This document shows positions 17,115 through 24,417 of a DNA stretch of 64,000 bases, in pieces. The notes beneath the pieces were generated by a model. That model saw nothing but the letters and a program-made list of their open reading frames with translations. It made no database searches and was not told the origin of the DNA. The translations under genes and the position numbers were made by a program. The stretch is from G963665405 sp963665405 (GTDB taxonomy: Bacteria > Chloroflexota > Dehalococcoidia > Lucifugimonadales > G963665405): the NCBI GenBank assembly GCA_963665405.2, contig CAXXUH010000004.1:434001-498000 (forward strand). The letters run 5' to 3'. The first letter of the stretch is position 1; the number at the start of each line of letters is the position of its first letter.

Positions 17115-18906
17115 TTGACCACCTCTACGGTCCAGCCTGAGACGGTCCACGGGCACAGCGAGGACCCGTTCGCCTGCCCTGTGTTCCGGCTGCTCCCCGA
17201 CCAGCTTCAGGAGGAGTCCAGGAGCAGGCCGTTCCTATGGGATTACCTCCATACCCTGGCCGTGGACGAGATCGGCGTTCCCGAGTACGCCGAGACTCTC
17301 GAAAACGTCCATCGCGACCTGGCCAGGCCAAATCTGGTCTATCCGACAGGCGCCGGTGTCTACGCGCACATCTGCCCCGACATGGAGGACAGCCGGAACT
17401 TCTACGTATCGATCGAGCCCGCCCAGGTGCCGACTCTTCCGGAGCTGCTCCACACTGTCGACCTTCGTCTGATGGACTACGTGGAGACGCTGAAGGCGGC
17501 CGAGGACCCGAGCATGAGGGCCGAGCTTCTTCTGAAGTGCATCGACGATATCTGCACGCTCGTAGATCAGCCCGGAGGCCCGGCCGCGGATGCCCCTTCG
17601 ATTAGGAGCCTGTTCAAGCGTGACAACGGGCTCCGCTTCCATACCAAGGAGTTTTCGGCCCTGATGAGGAGACTCACCGGCGGCGGGGACAAGATCGAGG
17701 TGAGCGCGCTCGAGTTGATGGGTCTGAAGTACGTCGTGCTCCGAGACAAGGTCGGACTGGGTGTGCTGGAGCCGCTCATAGGCGACCCGTATATCGAGGA
17801 CGTCAGCTGCAGCGGACTCGGGAACCTGTTTCTCGAGCACCGGATTTTCGGAGGCCTGAAGGCCAGCATCGGTTTCGCGTCGGATCGAGAGCTCGACCGA
17901 TTCGTCATCAGACTGTCCGAGAAAATCGGCAGGCCGGTGACCTACCGAGAGCCCATCGTGGACGCCGTCCTGCCCGACGGCTCCCGGGTGAACATCGTCT
18001 TCGGCGGAGATGTCTCGAAGCGGGGGAGCAACTTCACGATCCGCAAGTTCTCCGCCACGCCGATGAGCCTCCTGGACCTGATTTCCAGCGGCAGTCTCTC
18101 CCACGAGATGGCGGCCTACATGTCTTTCGTCCTGCGAGAGGAGATGAACGTCTTTATCTCCGGAGAGACCGCGTCTGGGAAGACGACCCTGCTGAACGCG
18201 CTCACCACGTTCATCAACCCCAACTCCAAGATCGTCAGTATCGAGGATACGCCTGAGCTCCAGGTGCCCCACATGAACTGGATCCGCGAGGTCTCCAGGG
18301 GAAGCACCAAGGAGGGCACGGCCTCGTCCGTCAGCATGATGGACCTGCTGAAGGCGGCGCTTCGCCAGCGCCCGAACGAGATCATCATCGGCGAGATAAG
18401 GGGCGAGGAGGGTGCTGTAGCCTTCCAGGCCATGCAGACGGGCCCACGCCTGCATGGCGACGTTCCACGCTGCCACGGTCGAGAAGCTGATTCAACGGCT
18501 GACCGGCAGCCCAATCAACATCCCGAAGGTGTATATCGACAACCTCAACGTCGTCGTCATCACCAGCGCCGTGCGGCTGCCCAACGGCAAGACGGCCAGG
18601 CGGATCGTGAGCATCAACGAGATAGTCGGCTACGATCCGAGCTCGGATGCGTTCTCTTATACGGAAATCTTCAAGTGGAACCCTGCCACGGACACCCACG
18701 AGTTCCCCGGATACCGAATCAGCTACCTGCTGGAAGAGATCATCGCTCCCAAGCGTGGCATGCTTCCGGCCAACAAGTACAACATCTACGGCGAGCTTCA
18801 GCAGCGTGCCGCCGTCCTGAAGAAGATCGAGGAAAAGAACGTCGGTGACTTCTATGACTTCCACAACGTCCTCTCCAGGGCCTATCGAGAAGGTCTCTTC
18901 CGATAA
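17115..18906 (+). CDS. arlI: ArlI (FlaI)-like secretion/rotation ATPase, frameshifted
   Basis: Type II/IV secretion ATPase of the archaellum type. An N-terminal domain of about 300 residues is followed by Walker A SGETASGKTTLL, the Asp box SIEDTPELQVPHMNW and Walker B EIIIGEIRGEEGA. The frame breaks after AFQAMQTG: ggcccacgcc carries one extra C near 18441. The next frame continues HACMATFHAATVEKLIQRLT, the expected His box, to stop 18906. The corrected length is 596 residues. The TTG at 17115, three bases after the arlH stop, is the likely start. It would power assembly and rotation with ArlJ. Confidence 0.87.
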
Positions 18907-18907
18907 C

Positions 18908-20356
18908 ATGTATGTGGCGTTCGACCTTCTGTCGAACCTCACATACATGTCGAGCCTCTCGGCGGCCCACTCCTCGAGGGAGTTAATACTGCGCAAGGCG
19001 GGCGAGCGAGCCCGTCTTAAGACCGCGGTGATTTTTCAACACGTCCACCTCCTGGCGCAGCGCCTCGGACTCGAGTATGTCCAGGCCCTCCAACTGGTCG
19101 CGGAGAAGGCGAAGGCCAAGAGCATCAAGAGCCTCCTGCTCCGCTTCGCGAGCACAATGGCCTCCGGCGAGTCCGAGCAGGAGTTCATCCGTGAGGAGAC
19201 CAGGGTCGAGGGCGTCAGGTACGCCAACCAGTACGAGAGAAGCATCGAGAACCTGAGGAAGTGGACCGACGCCTACGCGGCACTTCTGGTGTCGGTCAGT
19301 CTCATCGTGGTCGTAGCGCTAGTCTCGACCCTGATGGGGGCGATTGAACAGAGCTTCGTGCTCATCATCGGCGCCGTGATGTTCCTTATCCCCGCCGGTG
19401 GCGTCTACGTGATCCTCCGCAGCGCGCCGTACGAACAGATCACCTATGAGGGAGAGTCCCTTGGTCCACCGGATCGGCGGACCGCAAGGACTCTCCTGCG
19501 GACCCTGGGCCTCATCGGGGTCATGGCCGGATTGCTCGCCGCCTACCTGTTCGGGGTAGGGGAGGGCCTCTTGATCTTTGGGCTATTCATCCTCCCCGCC
19601 GGGTACTTCGCCACGCGAGACGACGGAAAGGTCACGGCCATCGACAAGGAGGTGGCCACCTTCATCAGGGCGCTGGGCGATATCGCCGGCGCGACCGGGA
19701 CGACCCTGGCGTCTGCGTTGCGCAAGCTCGACCTGGAGTCCATGGGCAGTCTGGCTCCGGACGTCGTCAGGCTCAGGGACCGGTTGGGGAGCGAGCTGCC
19801 GACCGAGCTCTGCTGGGAGCGATTCAAGGAGGAGACCGGGAGCGAGCTGCTCAAGCGGTCCACCGAGATGCTGGTGGACGGAGTCGAAGCGGGCGGGCGA
19901 GCCGAAGAGATCGGGGATATCGCGGCTACGTACGCCTCAACTGTGTCGGAGCTGCGTGAGACGCGCCGCCTGACCTCGTCTAGCTTCTCCTTCCTCGTCA
20001 TCCCAATGCACGCGGCCATGACAGGGCTGCTCTTGTTCATCCTGGAGATCATCAGCAGCTTCAACTCCAGACTCAGCGACGCGGCGCTCGGACTCACCGA
20101 TATCTCGGCGGAGGCGACCGTCGCGCTGAACCGCAGCGGCGGCCTTTCGATGTTCGAGGCCCAGGACCTTACCCTCATCTCCGCGATGATCGCCATGGTG
20201 GTGGTTACGCTGACCGTCTCCAATGCCCTCGCCTCCAAGGCCGCGGCGGGCGGGAACAACCTCAAGATCCCCTTCTCACTCGGCATCATGAGCGTCATAT
20301 CGGGGGCGACGATGATCATGGTGCCCAAGATCGCCAATTCTGTATTCGGAGTTTAG
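18908..20356 (+). CDS. arlJ: ArlJ (FlaJ)-like polytopic membrane platform protein
   Basis: A 482-residue protein starting one base after the arlI stop (taaCatg). It has two T2SSF-like cytoplasmic domains: residues ~25-110 (ILRKAGERARLKTAVIFQHV) and ~250-370 (VATFIRALGDIAGATGTTLA), each followed by membrane helices (ALLVSVSLIVVVALVSTLMG; LIGVMAGLLAAYLFGVGEG; near the C-terminus IMSVISGATMIMVPKIANS). This two-domain layout is that of ArlJ rather than the single-domain TadB/TadC pair. It would be the membrane platform of the filament, driven by ArlI. Confidence 0.85.
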   Translation: MYVAFDLLSNLTYMSSLSAAHSSRELILRKAGERARLKTAVIFQHVHLLAQRLGLEYVQALQLVAEKAKAKSIKSLLLRFASTMASGESEQEFIREETRVEGVRYANQYERSIENLRKWTDAYAALLVSVSLIVVVALVSTLMGAIEQSFVLIIGAVMFLIPAGGVYVILRSAPYEQITYEGESLGPPDRRTARTLLRTLGLIGVMAGLLAAYLFGVGEGLLIFGLFILPAGYFATRDDGKVTAIDKEVATFIRALGDIAGATGTTLASALRKLDLESMGSLAPDVVRLRDRLGSELPTELCWERFKEETGSELLKRSTEMLVDGVEAGGRAEEIGDIAATYASTVSELRETRRLTSSSFSFLVIPMHAAMTGLLLFILEIISSFNSRLSDAALGLTDISAEATVALNRSGGLSMFEAQDLTLISAMIAMVVVTLTVSNALASKAAAGGNNLKIPFSLGIMSVISGATMIMVPKIANSVFGV

Positions 20357-20366
20357 GAGCATCACA

Positions 20367-20669
20367 ATGCCGAAACTATCAGATCTGTCGGGCCTGTCGA
20401 ATCTCATCCCTCGTGGGAGCTCTGGAGACGAGTCGAGCTCCGACGAGCCGGCCGCGCGGGACGACCAGCCGGGCAACCCTCAGAGGTCCACGAGCAAGTC
20501 CGTGGAGTCGGACGATTTCAACGCCGATCTCAGGGAGCTGTTCGAGGAGAGGGCTGCCACCGATCCGGAGCTCGACTCCCTGCTGGAGGGAGTGGAGCCG
20601 ATCGAGGCTCAGGACCTTTTGGCCGAGCTGCGGGCGCTCACCGAAGAGATCACGGGCAAATCAGCTTAG
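20367..20669 (+). CDS. Small acidic protein in the archaellum-like operon, unknown
   Basis: A 100-residue soluble protein with a disordered Ser/Asp/Pro-rich N-terminal half and a helical, acidic C-terminal half (FNADLRELFEERAATDPELD; LLAELRALTEEITGKSA). No family is recognised. It starts 10 bases after the arlJ stop and ends 61 bases before the next regulator, so it is probably in the same operon. It could be a soluble partner filling a role like ArlC/D/E, but nothing in the sequence shows that. Confidence 0.65.
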   Translation: MPKLSDLSGLSNLIPRGSSGDESSSDEPAARDDQPGNPQRSTSKSVESDDFNADLRELFEERAATDPELDSLLEGVEPIEAQDLLAELRALTEEITGKSA

Positions 20670-20730
20670 TAGCCGGGCGATTCGGAACGCGCGAAACCGT
20701 TTCGAGGAAATCGCTTGGGAGGAATGGCCG

Positions 20731-21942
20731 ATGGACAGCCAACCAACAGAAAAGATTATCCGGGTGTACCACGTGGAGGACCAGGTCCTCCTTCGTGAGA
20801 GCCTCCACGTCCTTCTCGAGCTCGAATCAGATGTCGAGCTGGTCGGGGCGGCCGGTGACGCGGAGTCTGCTCTCGCCGAGCTCGACTCCGTCGAGGCCGA
20901 TGTGGTGCTGATGGACATCCGGCTGCCGGGCATGGACGGCGTGGAGGCTACGAGGTTGCTGAAGCAGAAGCACCCGGGTCTCCCGGTGATCATCCTGACC
21001 TCGTACAAAGACGAGTTCCTCGGCCCGGCCTTCGAGGCGGGCGCGTCGGGCTATATCCTCAAGTCGTGCACCCGAAGCCAGCTGGTCAAGGCCATGCGCG
21101 ACGCCCGCGAGAGTCAGACATCGGTCGATCCGTCTTTGATCGGCGGACTCGTCCAGCAGCTGGCCGACCTCCGCAGGGAGTCCGGGGCCTGGACTCCCTC
21201 CCCGAGGCAGCTCGACATCCTGAAGCTGGTCGCGCGAGGCACGAAACAGAGCGATATCCCGGCGGCCCTGTCGCTGAGCGACGCGGCCGTCGAGCGGGAG
21301 ATGAGCGAGATCTGCGAAGGTCTGGCTGTCGAGGACCTGGCGCATGCCGTGTCCGAGGCATACAGGAGACGCATCCTAGACGCCGCGAACGCCGATACGG
21401 GGGATCCCATAGAAATCCTGCCGGCTCCGCCGGTCGAGGCGGTCGACGTCGAGCCCGTGGCGCCCGTCTCGGATACTGAGCCCGCGTCGGCTCCCGGCAC
21501 CGGGTGCATTGCTTCCCATTCCCCCGAGGACTCGGAGGATGTTCCGGAAGAGTCCCCCGAGCGTTCGTTAGAGGAGCTCTTCGACGGCCGGGTGAAGCTC
21601 CGTGTCCCGGCGAGCGGCTCGGTCCAGCAGGTTATCAAGCTCGTCGCGGCGCTTCGCGAGAGATCCGAGTTCAGGCTGCTCTGGCTGGAGGGTAGGTACG
21701 AAGAAGAGGTCGCCATCCTGCTGCGGCTGCGAGAGCCGCTGGCCCTGAAGAAGATTCTCCTCGAAATGGGCGGTGTCGCACGGGTATATGCGTTTCGCCC
21801 TCGAGAGGAGGCCGGCTACGAGCACCTCCTCACGGTGCACCTGCTCCCACCGCAGCCGACAGCGGACGGCTCGGTGCATGCAGACGAGTCGCGCGCTGCG
21901 GCGGAGCCGCCCGTCGCCGCGTCCCCAGCCTCCCCTCGGTAG
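20731..21942 (+). CDS. Response regulator with LuxR-like HTH and an extra C-terminal domain
   Basis: A 403-residue protein. The receiver domain (residues 8-125) has the acceptor Asp62 in LMDIRLPGMDG and Lys in YILKSCTRSQ. A weak LuxR-like helix-turn-helix follows (TPSPRQLDILKLVARGTKQS). A long Pro/Glu/Ser linker (~225-290) leads to a ~75-residue alpha/beta domain (VKLRVPASGSVQQVIKLVAA... to LLEMGGVARVYAF), of a kind I associate with Chloroflexota signalling and secretion proteins (recollection, not tested). It may pass a signal to the archaellum-like motor or to transcription. ATG 20731 follows GGGAGGAA. Confidence 0.8.
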   Translation: MDSQPTEKIIRVYHVEDQVLLRESLHVLLELESDVELVGAAGDAESALAELDSVEADVVLMDIRLPGMDGVEATRLLKQKHPGLPVIILTSYKDEFLGPAFEAGASGYILKSCTRSQLVKAMRDARESQTSVDPSLIGGLVQQLADLRRESGAWTPSPRQLDILKLVARGTKQSDIPAALSLSDAAVEREMSEICEGLAVEDLAHAVSEAYRRRILDAANADTGDPIEILPAPPVEAVDVEPVAPVSDTEPASAPGTGCIASHSPEDSEDVPEESPERSLEELFDGRVKLRVPASGSVQQVIKLVAALRERSEFRLLWLEGRYEEEVAILLRLREPLALKKILLEMGGVARVYAFRPREEAGYEHLLTVHLLPPQPTADGSVHADESRAAAEPPVAASPASPR

Positions 21943-22099
21943 CAAACAACACACCCACCCCAGCGCTGACGCGTCGGCCACGACGTTGTGCGCCAGATAG
22001 AGGATTCCCCTCTGCCACCCCAAGCCCGCGTCCTCTTGCCGAGCCCTGCACCACTCAGGCGACCGTACACCTCATGCACCCTGGATGAAGACTGGGGAG

Positions 22100-22175
22100 C
22101 GCAGAAGGGCGAGGTCCAGGTCGCGGGGCTCGTATTCCGTGGGGCCGATACACGCGACGGACCGGCCGGCGGCGT
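22100..22175 (-). pseudogene. Degenerate duplicate of the ArlF-like C-terminal segment
   Basis: The minus strand reads AGRSVACIGPTEYEPRDL, close to GGWSVASISPTVYEPGIW in the ArlF-like protein. The DNA at 22126-22170 aligns with 22606-22650 (ggctcgta..ccgtggg, acgcgacggacc). It has no start and is cut off on both sides, so it is a relic of a tandem duplication. Confidence 0.55.
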
Positions 22176-22229
22176 TCAGTGGCCGTCCCACTGTCGGATC
22201 ACCACTGGCAGGACGATGAAGAATGGGGA

Positions 22230-22296
22230 GTGCAGAGGGGCGAATCCTCTTTGCCGGGTGTCTGAGGGCGTCCCTCAGATGCACATCTTCCTCTCC
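22230..22296. repeat. Dispersed intergenic hairpin repeat, copy 3 (short)
   Basis: gtgcagaggggcg, ttgccgggtgtctgaggg and gtccctcaga match the copies at 3740-3833 and 3910-3992. Confidence 0.55.
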
Positions 22297-22477
22297 TTGT
22301 TCCGATACTCAGTCGGTGGCGGTGCCTGGAATCGTTCTTCAGCCCCTAGCTACGTTCCTGATGAAGATCGGTCGGCCAAGGCACCGCGGAAGCAGACGAC
22401 TGCCCCACAGGGATTTCATGGAGGGCCGAGGGGAGCACAGACCACGGATCCCAGCACAGGCGGGGTGGGTTGGCGGT

Positions 22478-23599
22478 CTAAGGCAGGGGAGAGGTTGTGG
22501 CGACGCCGTTGGGGGTCGACACAGCGACGGTTCCGACTGTGCCGCTCTGGATGGGAGGGACCAGCCAACCGATGAGCCTGACGGTCTCACTCGGGTTCCA
22601 GATCCCGGGCTCGTAAACCGTGGGACTGATGGACGCGACGGACCAGCCACCGTCAGCGGGTGGCTGTCCAATAAAGAGGTGGTCGATGTACTTGGTGCCG
22701 AAATTGCCTGCGCTGAGGCCGTCGGCGTATATCCGAATGGCGTCGATGTCCACGCTGTTGTCGAACGAAACGCCGGACGCCTCGACTACCCCGTCGATGA
22801 TGAGAGTGAACGTGTTGGTGTCCAGGTCCGCATCTACTCGTATCGTGTGCTCATCGCTTTGTGAAGGTCCACCGCTCACGACGGCGACCTCGGTCACCGT
22901 GGAGGCGTTGACGTAGCCGAATCCTTCGTGGTTCGACATTCCGTCGTTGGGTCCGGCCCACTTGAGGTTCACCGCTACTCCGTCGTTGTCGCTGGCGCTG
23001 GGGTTACTGAACAGAGAGTTGTTCCCCAGCTGCATCCAAGCCGCATAGCCGCTCTCCGGGGCCGTTCGGTCCCAGTTGAACTGGAAGGTCCAGGTCAGTA
23101 GCCCGGACGATTGCAGTGGAAACGTGTGGACGACGATGGGACGGTTGGGTCCGTCGTCTGTCGTGAACGCCAGAGTGCTGGTTGCGATAGAAGCCTCAGA
23201 GCCACCGGCCTCGGTCTCAAGCCATCCGTTGCCGACCGTTGCGCTATCCGGGCGATCGAAGTCGTCGGCGAACGCGGTGACGACCGTCGCGGTCGAATGG
23301 GTCAGGTGCTGGATGACGTCGTTACCCGAGTCGTCCTTGTACTGGACTATGACGTCCATGCCTGGAAGGTCGTAGATGGGGTTGCTGCCGGTGTTGTCCA
23401 GGAGGATCGAGAGATCGTACCCGCGCGCGGTGGTGCTTGCGATGTTGAGCCCGGTCCTTGCGCGTTCCCCCGACAGCTTGACGGCCTCGGTTATGGAGAC
23501 GCCCACGGACGTGCTCGTGAAGAGGGTGGCGCGGCCCATCATCATAACCGCGGTGAGCATCACGCCGAAGATCATGAGTCCGGCTAGGCTGATCCCCAT
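22478..23599 (-). CDS. ArlF-like archaellum stator/pilin-type protein with LamG-like insertion
   Basis: A 373-residue protein with an N-terminal membrane helix (MGISLAGLMIFGVMLTAVMM) and a beta-sandwich start (YDLSILLDNTGSNPIYDLPG) as in archaellum ArlF/ArlG proteins. The sandwich appears to resume at the C-terminus (WSVASISPTVYEPGIWNPSE). Between them, about residues 112-310, sits a concanavalin/LamG-like module (DDFDRPDSATVGNGWLE; DEHTIRVDADLDTNTFTLII; IDHLFIG). In archaea ArlF binds the S-layer and anchors the motor; the insertion could give a surface or glycan contact (inference). It follows the ArlG-like gene by 6 bases. Confidence 0.72.
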   Translation of the reverse strand: MGISLAGLMIFGVMLTAVMMMGRATLFTSTSVGVSITEAVKLSGERARTGLNIASTTARGYDLSILLDNTGSNPIYDLPGMDVIVQYKDDSGNDVIQHLTHSTATVVTAFADDFDRPDSATVGNGWLETEAGGSEASIATSTLAFTTDDGPNRPIVVHTFPLQSSGLLTWTFQFNWDRTAPESGYAAWMQLGNNSLFSNPSASDNDGVAVNLKWAGPNDGMSNHEGFGYVNASTVTEVAVVSGGPSQSDEHTIRVDADLDTNTFTLIIDGVVEASGVSFDNSVDIDAIRIYADGLSAGNFGTKYIDHLFIGQPPADGGWSVASISPTVYEPGIWNPSETVRLIGWLVPPIQSGTVGTVAVSTPNGVATTSPLP

Positions 23600-23605
23600 G
23601 TCGCG

Positions 23606-24067
23606 CTAAACGCTGAACGCTTTTTGGGCGGCGACCGCGTTGTGCGTGAAGAACTGGACCAGGTAGTCGCCTGCGGGCAGCGCAGACAGGTAGATGGTGA
23701 TCTTGCTGGTCGCCGACGGCCTCCAGCTGGTATCGTCCTCGATGATGAAGTCCCAGTACTGGGCGCCGGCGCCGTAGGGCAGCCGATCGTAGCTGGTGGC
23801 CGTCTTCAGGAAGATGTCCGAGCGGTCTATCGCCAGTATCTCGGAGGCTCCGATGTTCTTGACCCAGACGTACACCCTGTTCAGGGACGTGTCGCTGGCG
23901 ACGTGAATGATCTCGATGTCGGTCTTGATCCGCTGAGTGGCGGCCTCCTGCGAAGAGATGAGGGCGTTGCTGCTCTTCCCAACCGAGGGAAGTAGGGCGT
24001 TGATTACCATTACGGCGGCCACGACCGCGGCGATCGTCAGGAGGGCGGTAGTTAATACCTTATCCAT
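23606..24067 (-). CDS. ArlG-like archaellin-related membrane protein
   Basis: A 153-residue protein with a single N-terminal hydrophobic helix (MDKVLTTALLTIAAVVAAVM) typical of archaellin-like and ArlG proteins. A compact beta-sandwich follows (SLNRVYVWVKNIGASEILAI; DFIIEDDTSWRPSATSKITI), ending at AQKAFSV. ArlG forms a filament with ArlF that couples the motor to the cell envelope. An archaellin subunit cannot be wholly excluded, but the short length and pairing with the ArlF-like gene favour ArlG. Its ATG overlaps the stop of the upstream fragment (ATGGATAA). Confidence 0.7.
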   Translation of the reverse strand: MDKVLTTALLTIAAVVAAVMVINALLPSVGKSSNALISSQEAATQRIKTDIEIIHVASDTSLNRVYVWVKNIGASEILAIDRSDIFLKTATSYDRLPYGAGAQYWDFIIEDDTSWRPSATSKITIYLSALPAGDYLVQFFTHNAVAAQKAFSV

Positions 24068-24377
24068 GGTGCCCCGGCTGAGCCGGTGCCTGGCCGTAAC
24101 CCGGCAGCTGGCCTCCGGCGGGATACCCAGGGCCGTATATGATCCCGTGCAGCTGAACCAGCGTGTCCAGCAGACTGTCGGCGGTGAACTCCTTGGCGTC
24201 CGACTCTTCGGGCAGCGGGTTGAGCTTGGCCACCTGGAGGATAAGCTTCTCAATGAGGGGAGGCAGATGCCCGGTCAGCTTGTAGGCTTCCAGCAGACCC
24301 TGCAGGTGCTCCACGCCGAGCCTCCCCTTGGCGGTGGCAAGGAGATAGGCGACTGGAAGGGGCGAACAACCGGGCAA
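24060..24377 (-). pseudogene. N-terminally truncated ArlD/E-like protein at a disrupted junction
   Basis: Up to 105 residues with no good start: reading opens at TTG 24377, inside a tRNA 3'-half remnant. The recognisable part is GRLGVEHLQGLLEAYKLTGH, followed by LIEKLILQVAKLNPLP and a Gly/Pro/Gln-rich tail. Its arrangement and place before arlG/arlF recall the C-terminal region of archaellum ArlD/ArlE proteins, but the match is by eye and weak. It seems to be the 3' end of a longer gene whose 5' part was lost when the tRNA fragment and IS element arrived. Confidence 0.5.
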
Positions 24378-24417
24378 TGGGTTTCGAACCTACGACCTTC
24401 TCGGTGCCGCAAGAAGG
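24371..24417 (-). pseudogene. tRNA-Gly 3'-half remnant (possible att relic)
   Basis: Minus strand: ccgagaaggtcgtaggttcg continuing to cccattgcccg. About 33 of 40 positions match the 3' half of the intact tRNA-Gly at 32847-32921, in the same orientation. There is no 5' half and no CCA, and one T-stem pair is broken. It may be the displaced tRNA end left by integration of the 26-33 kb element, since diverged. Confidence 0.5.

Larger units (their letters stand above)
21943..22477. other. Intergenic region between convergent archaellum-like operons
   Basis: 535 bases without an intact gene. It holds a degenerate fragment of the neighbouring ArlF-like gene (about 22100-22175, separate entry) and a copy of the dispersed intergenic repeat (22230-22296). 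The remainder shows nothing I can support. Confidence 0.5.

Noticed and set aside
16386..20356. Tad/Flp or type IV pilus system
   Set aside because: The KaiC-like ArlH next to ArlI, the two-domain ArlJ and the ArlF/G-like proteins fit an archaellum better; no TadZ, RcpA/CpaC secretin, prepilin peptidase or PilM/N/O is present.
24371..24417. A functional second tRNA-Gly
   Set aside because: Only the 3' half is present, a T-stem pair is broken, and no 5' half exists on either side of the IS element.
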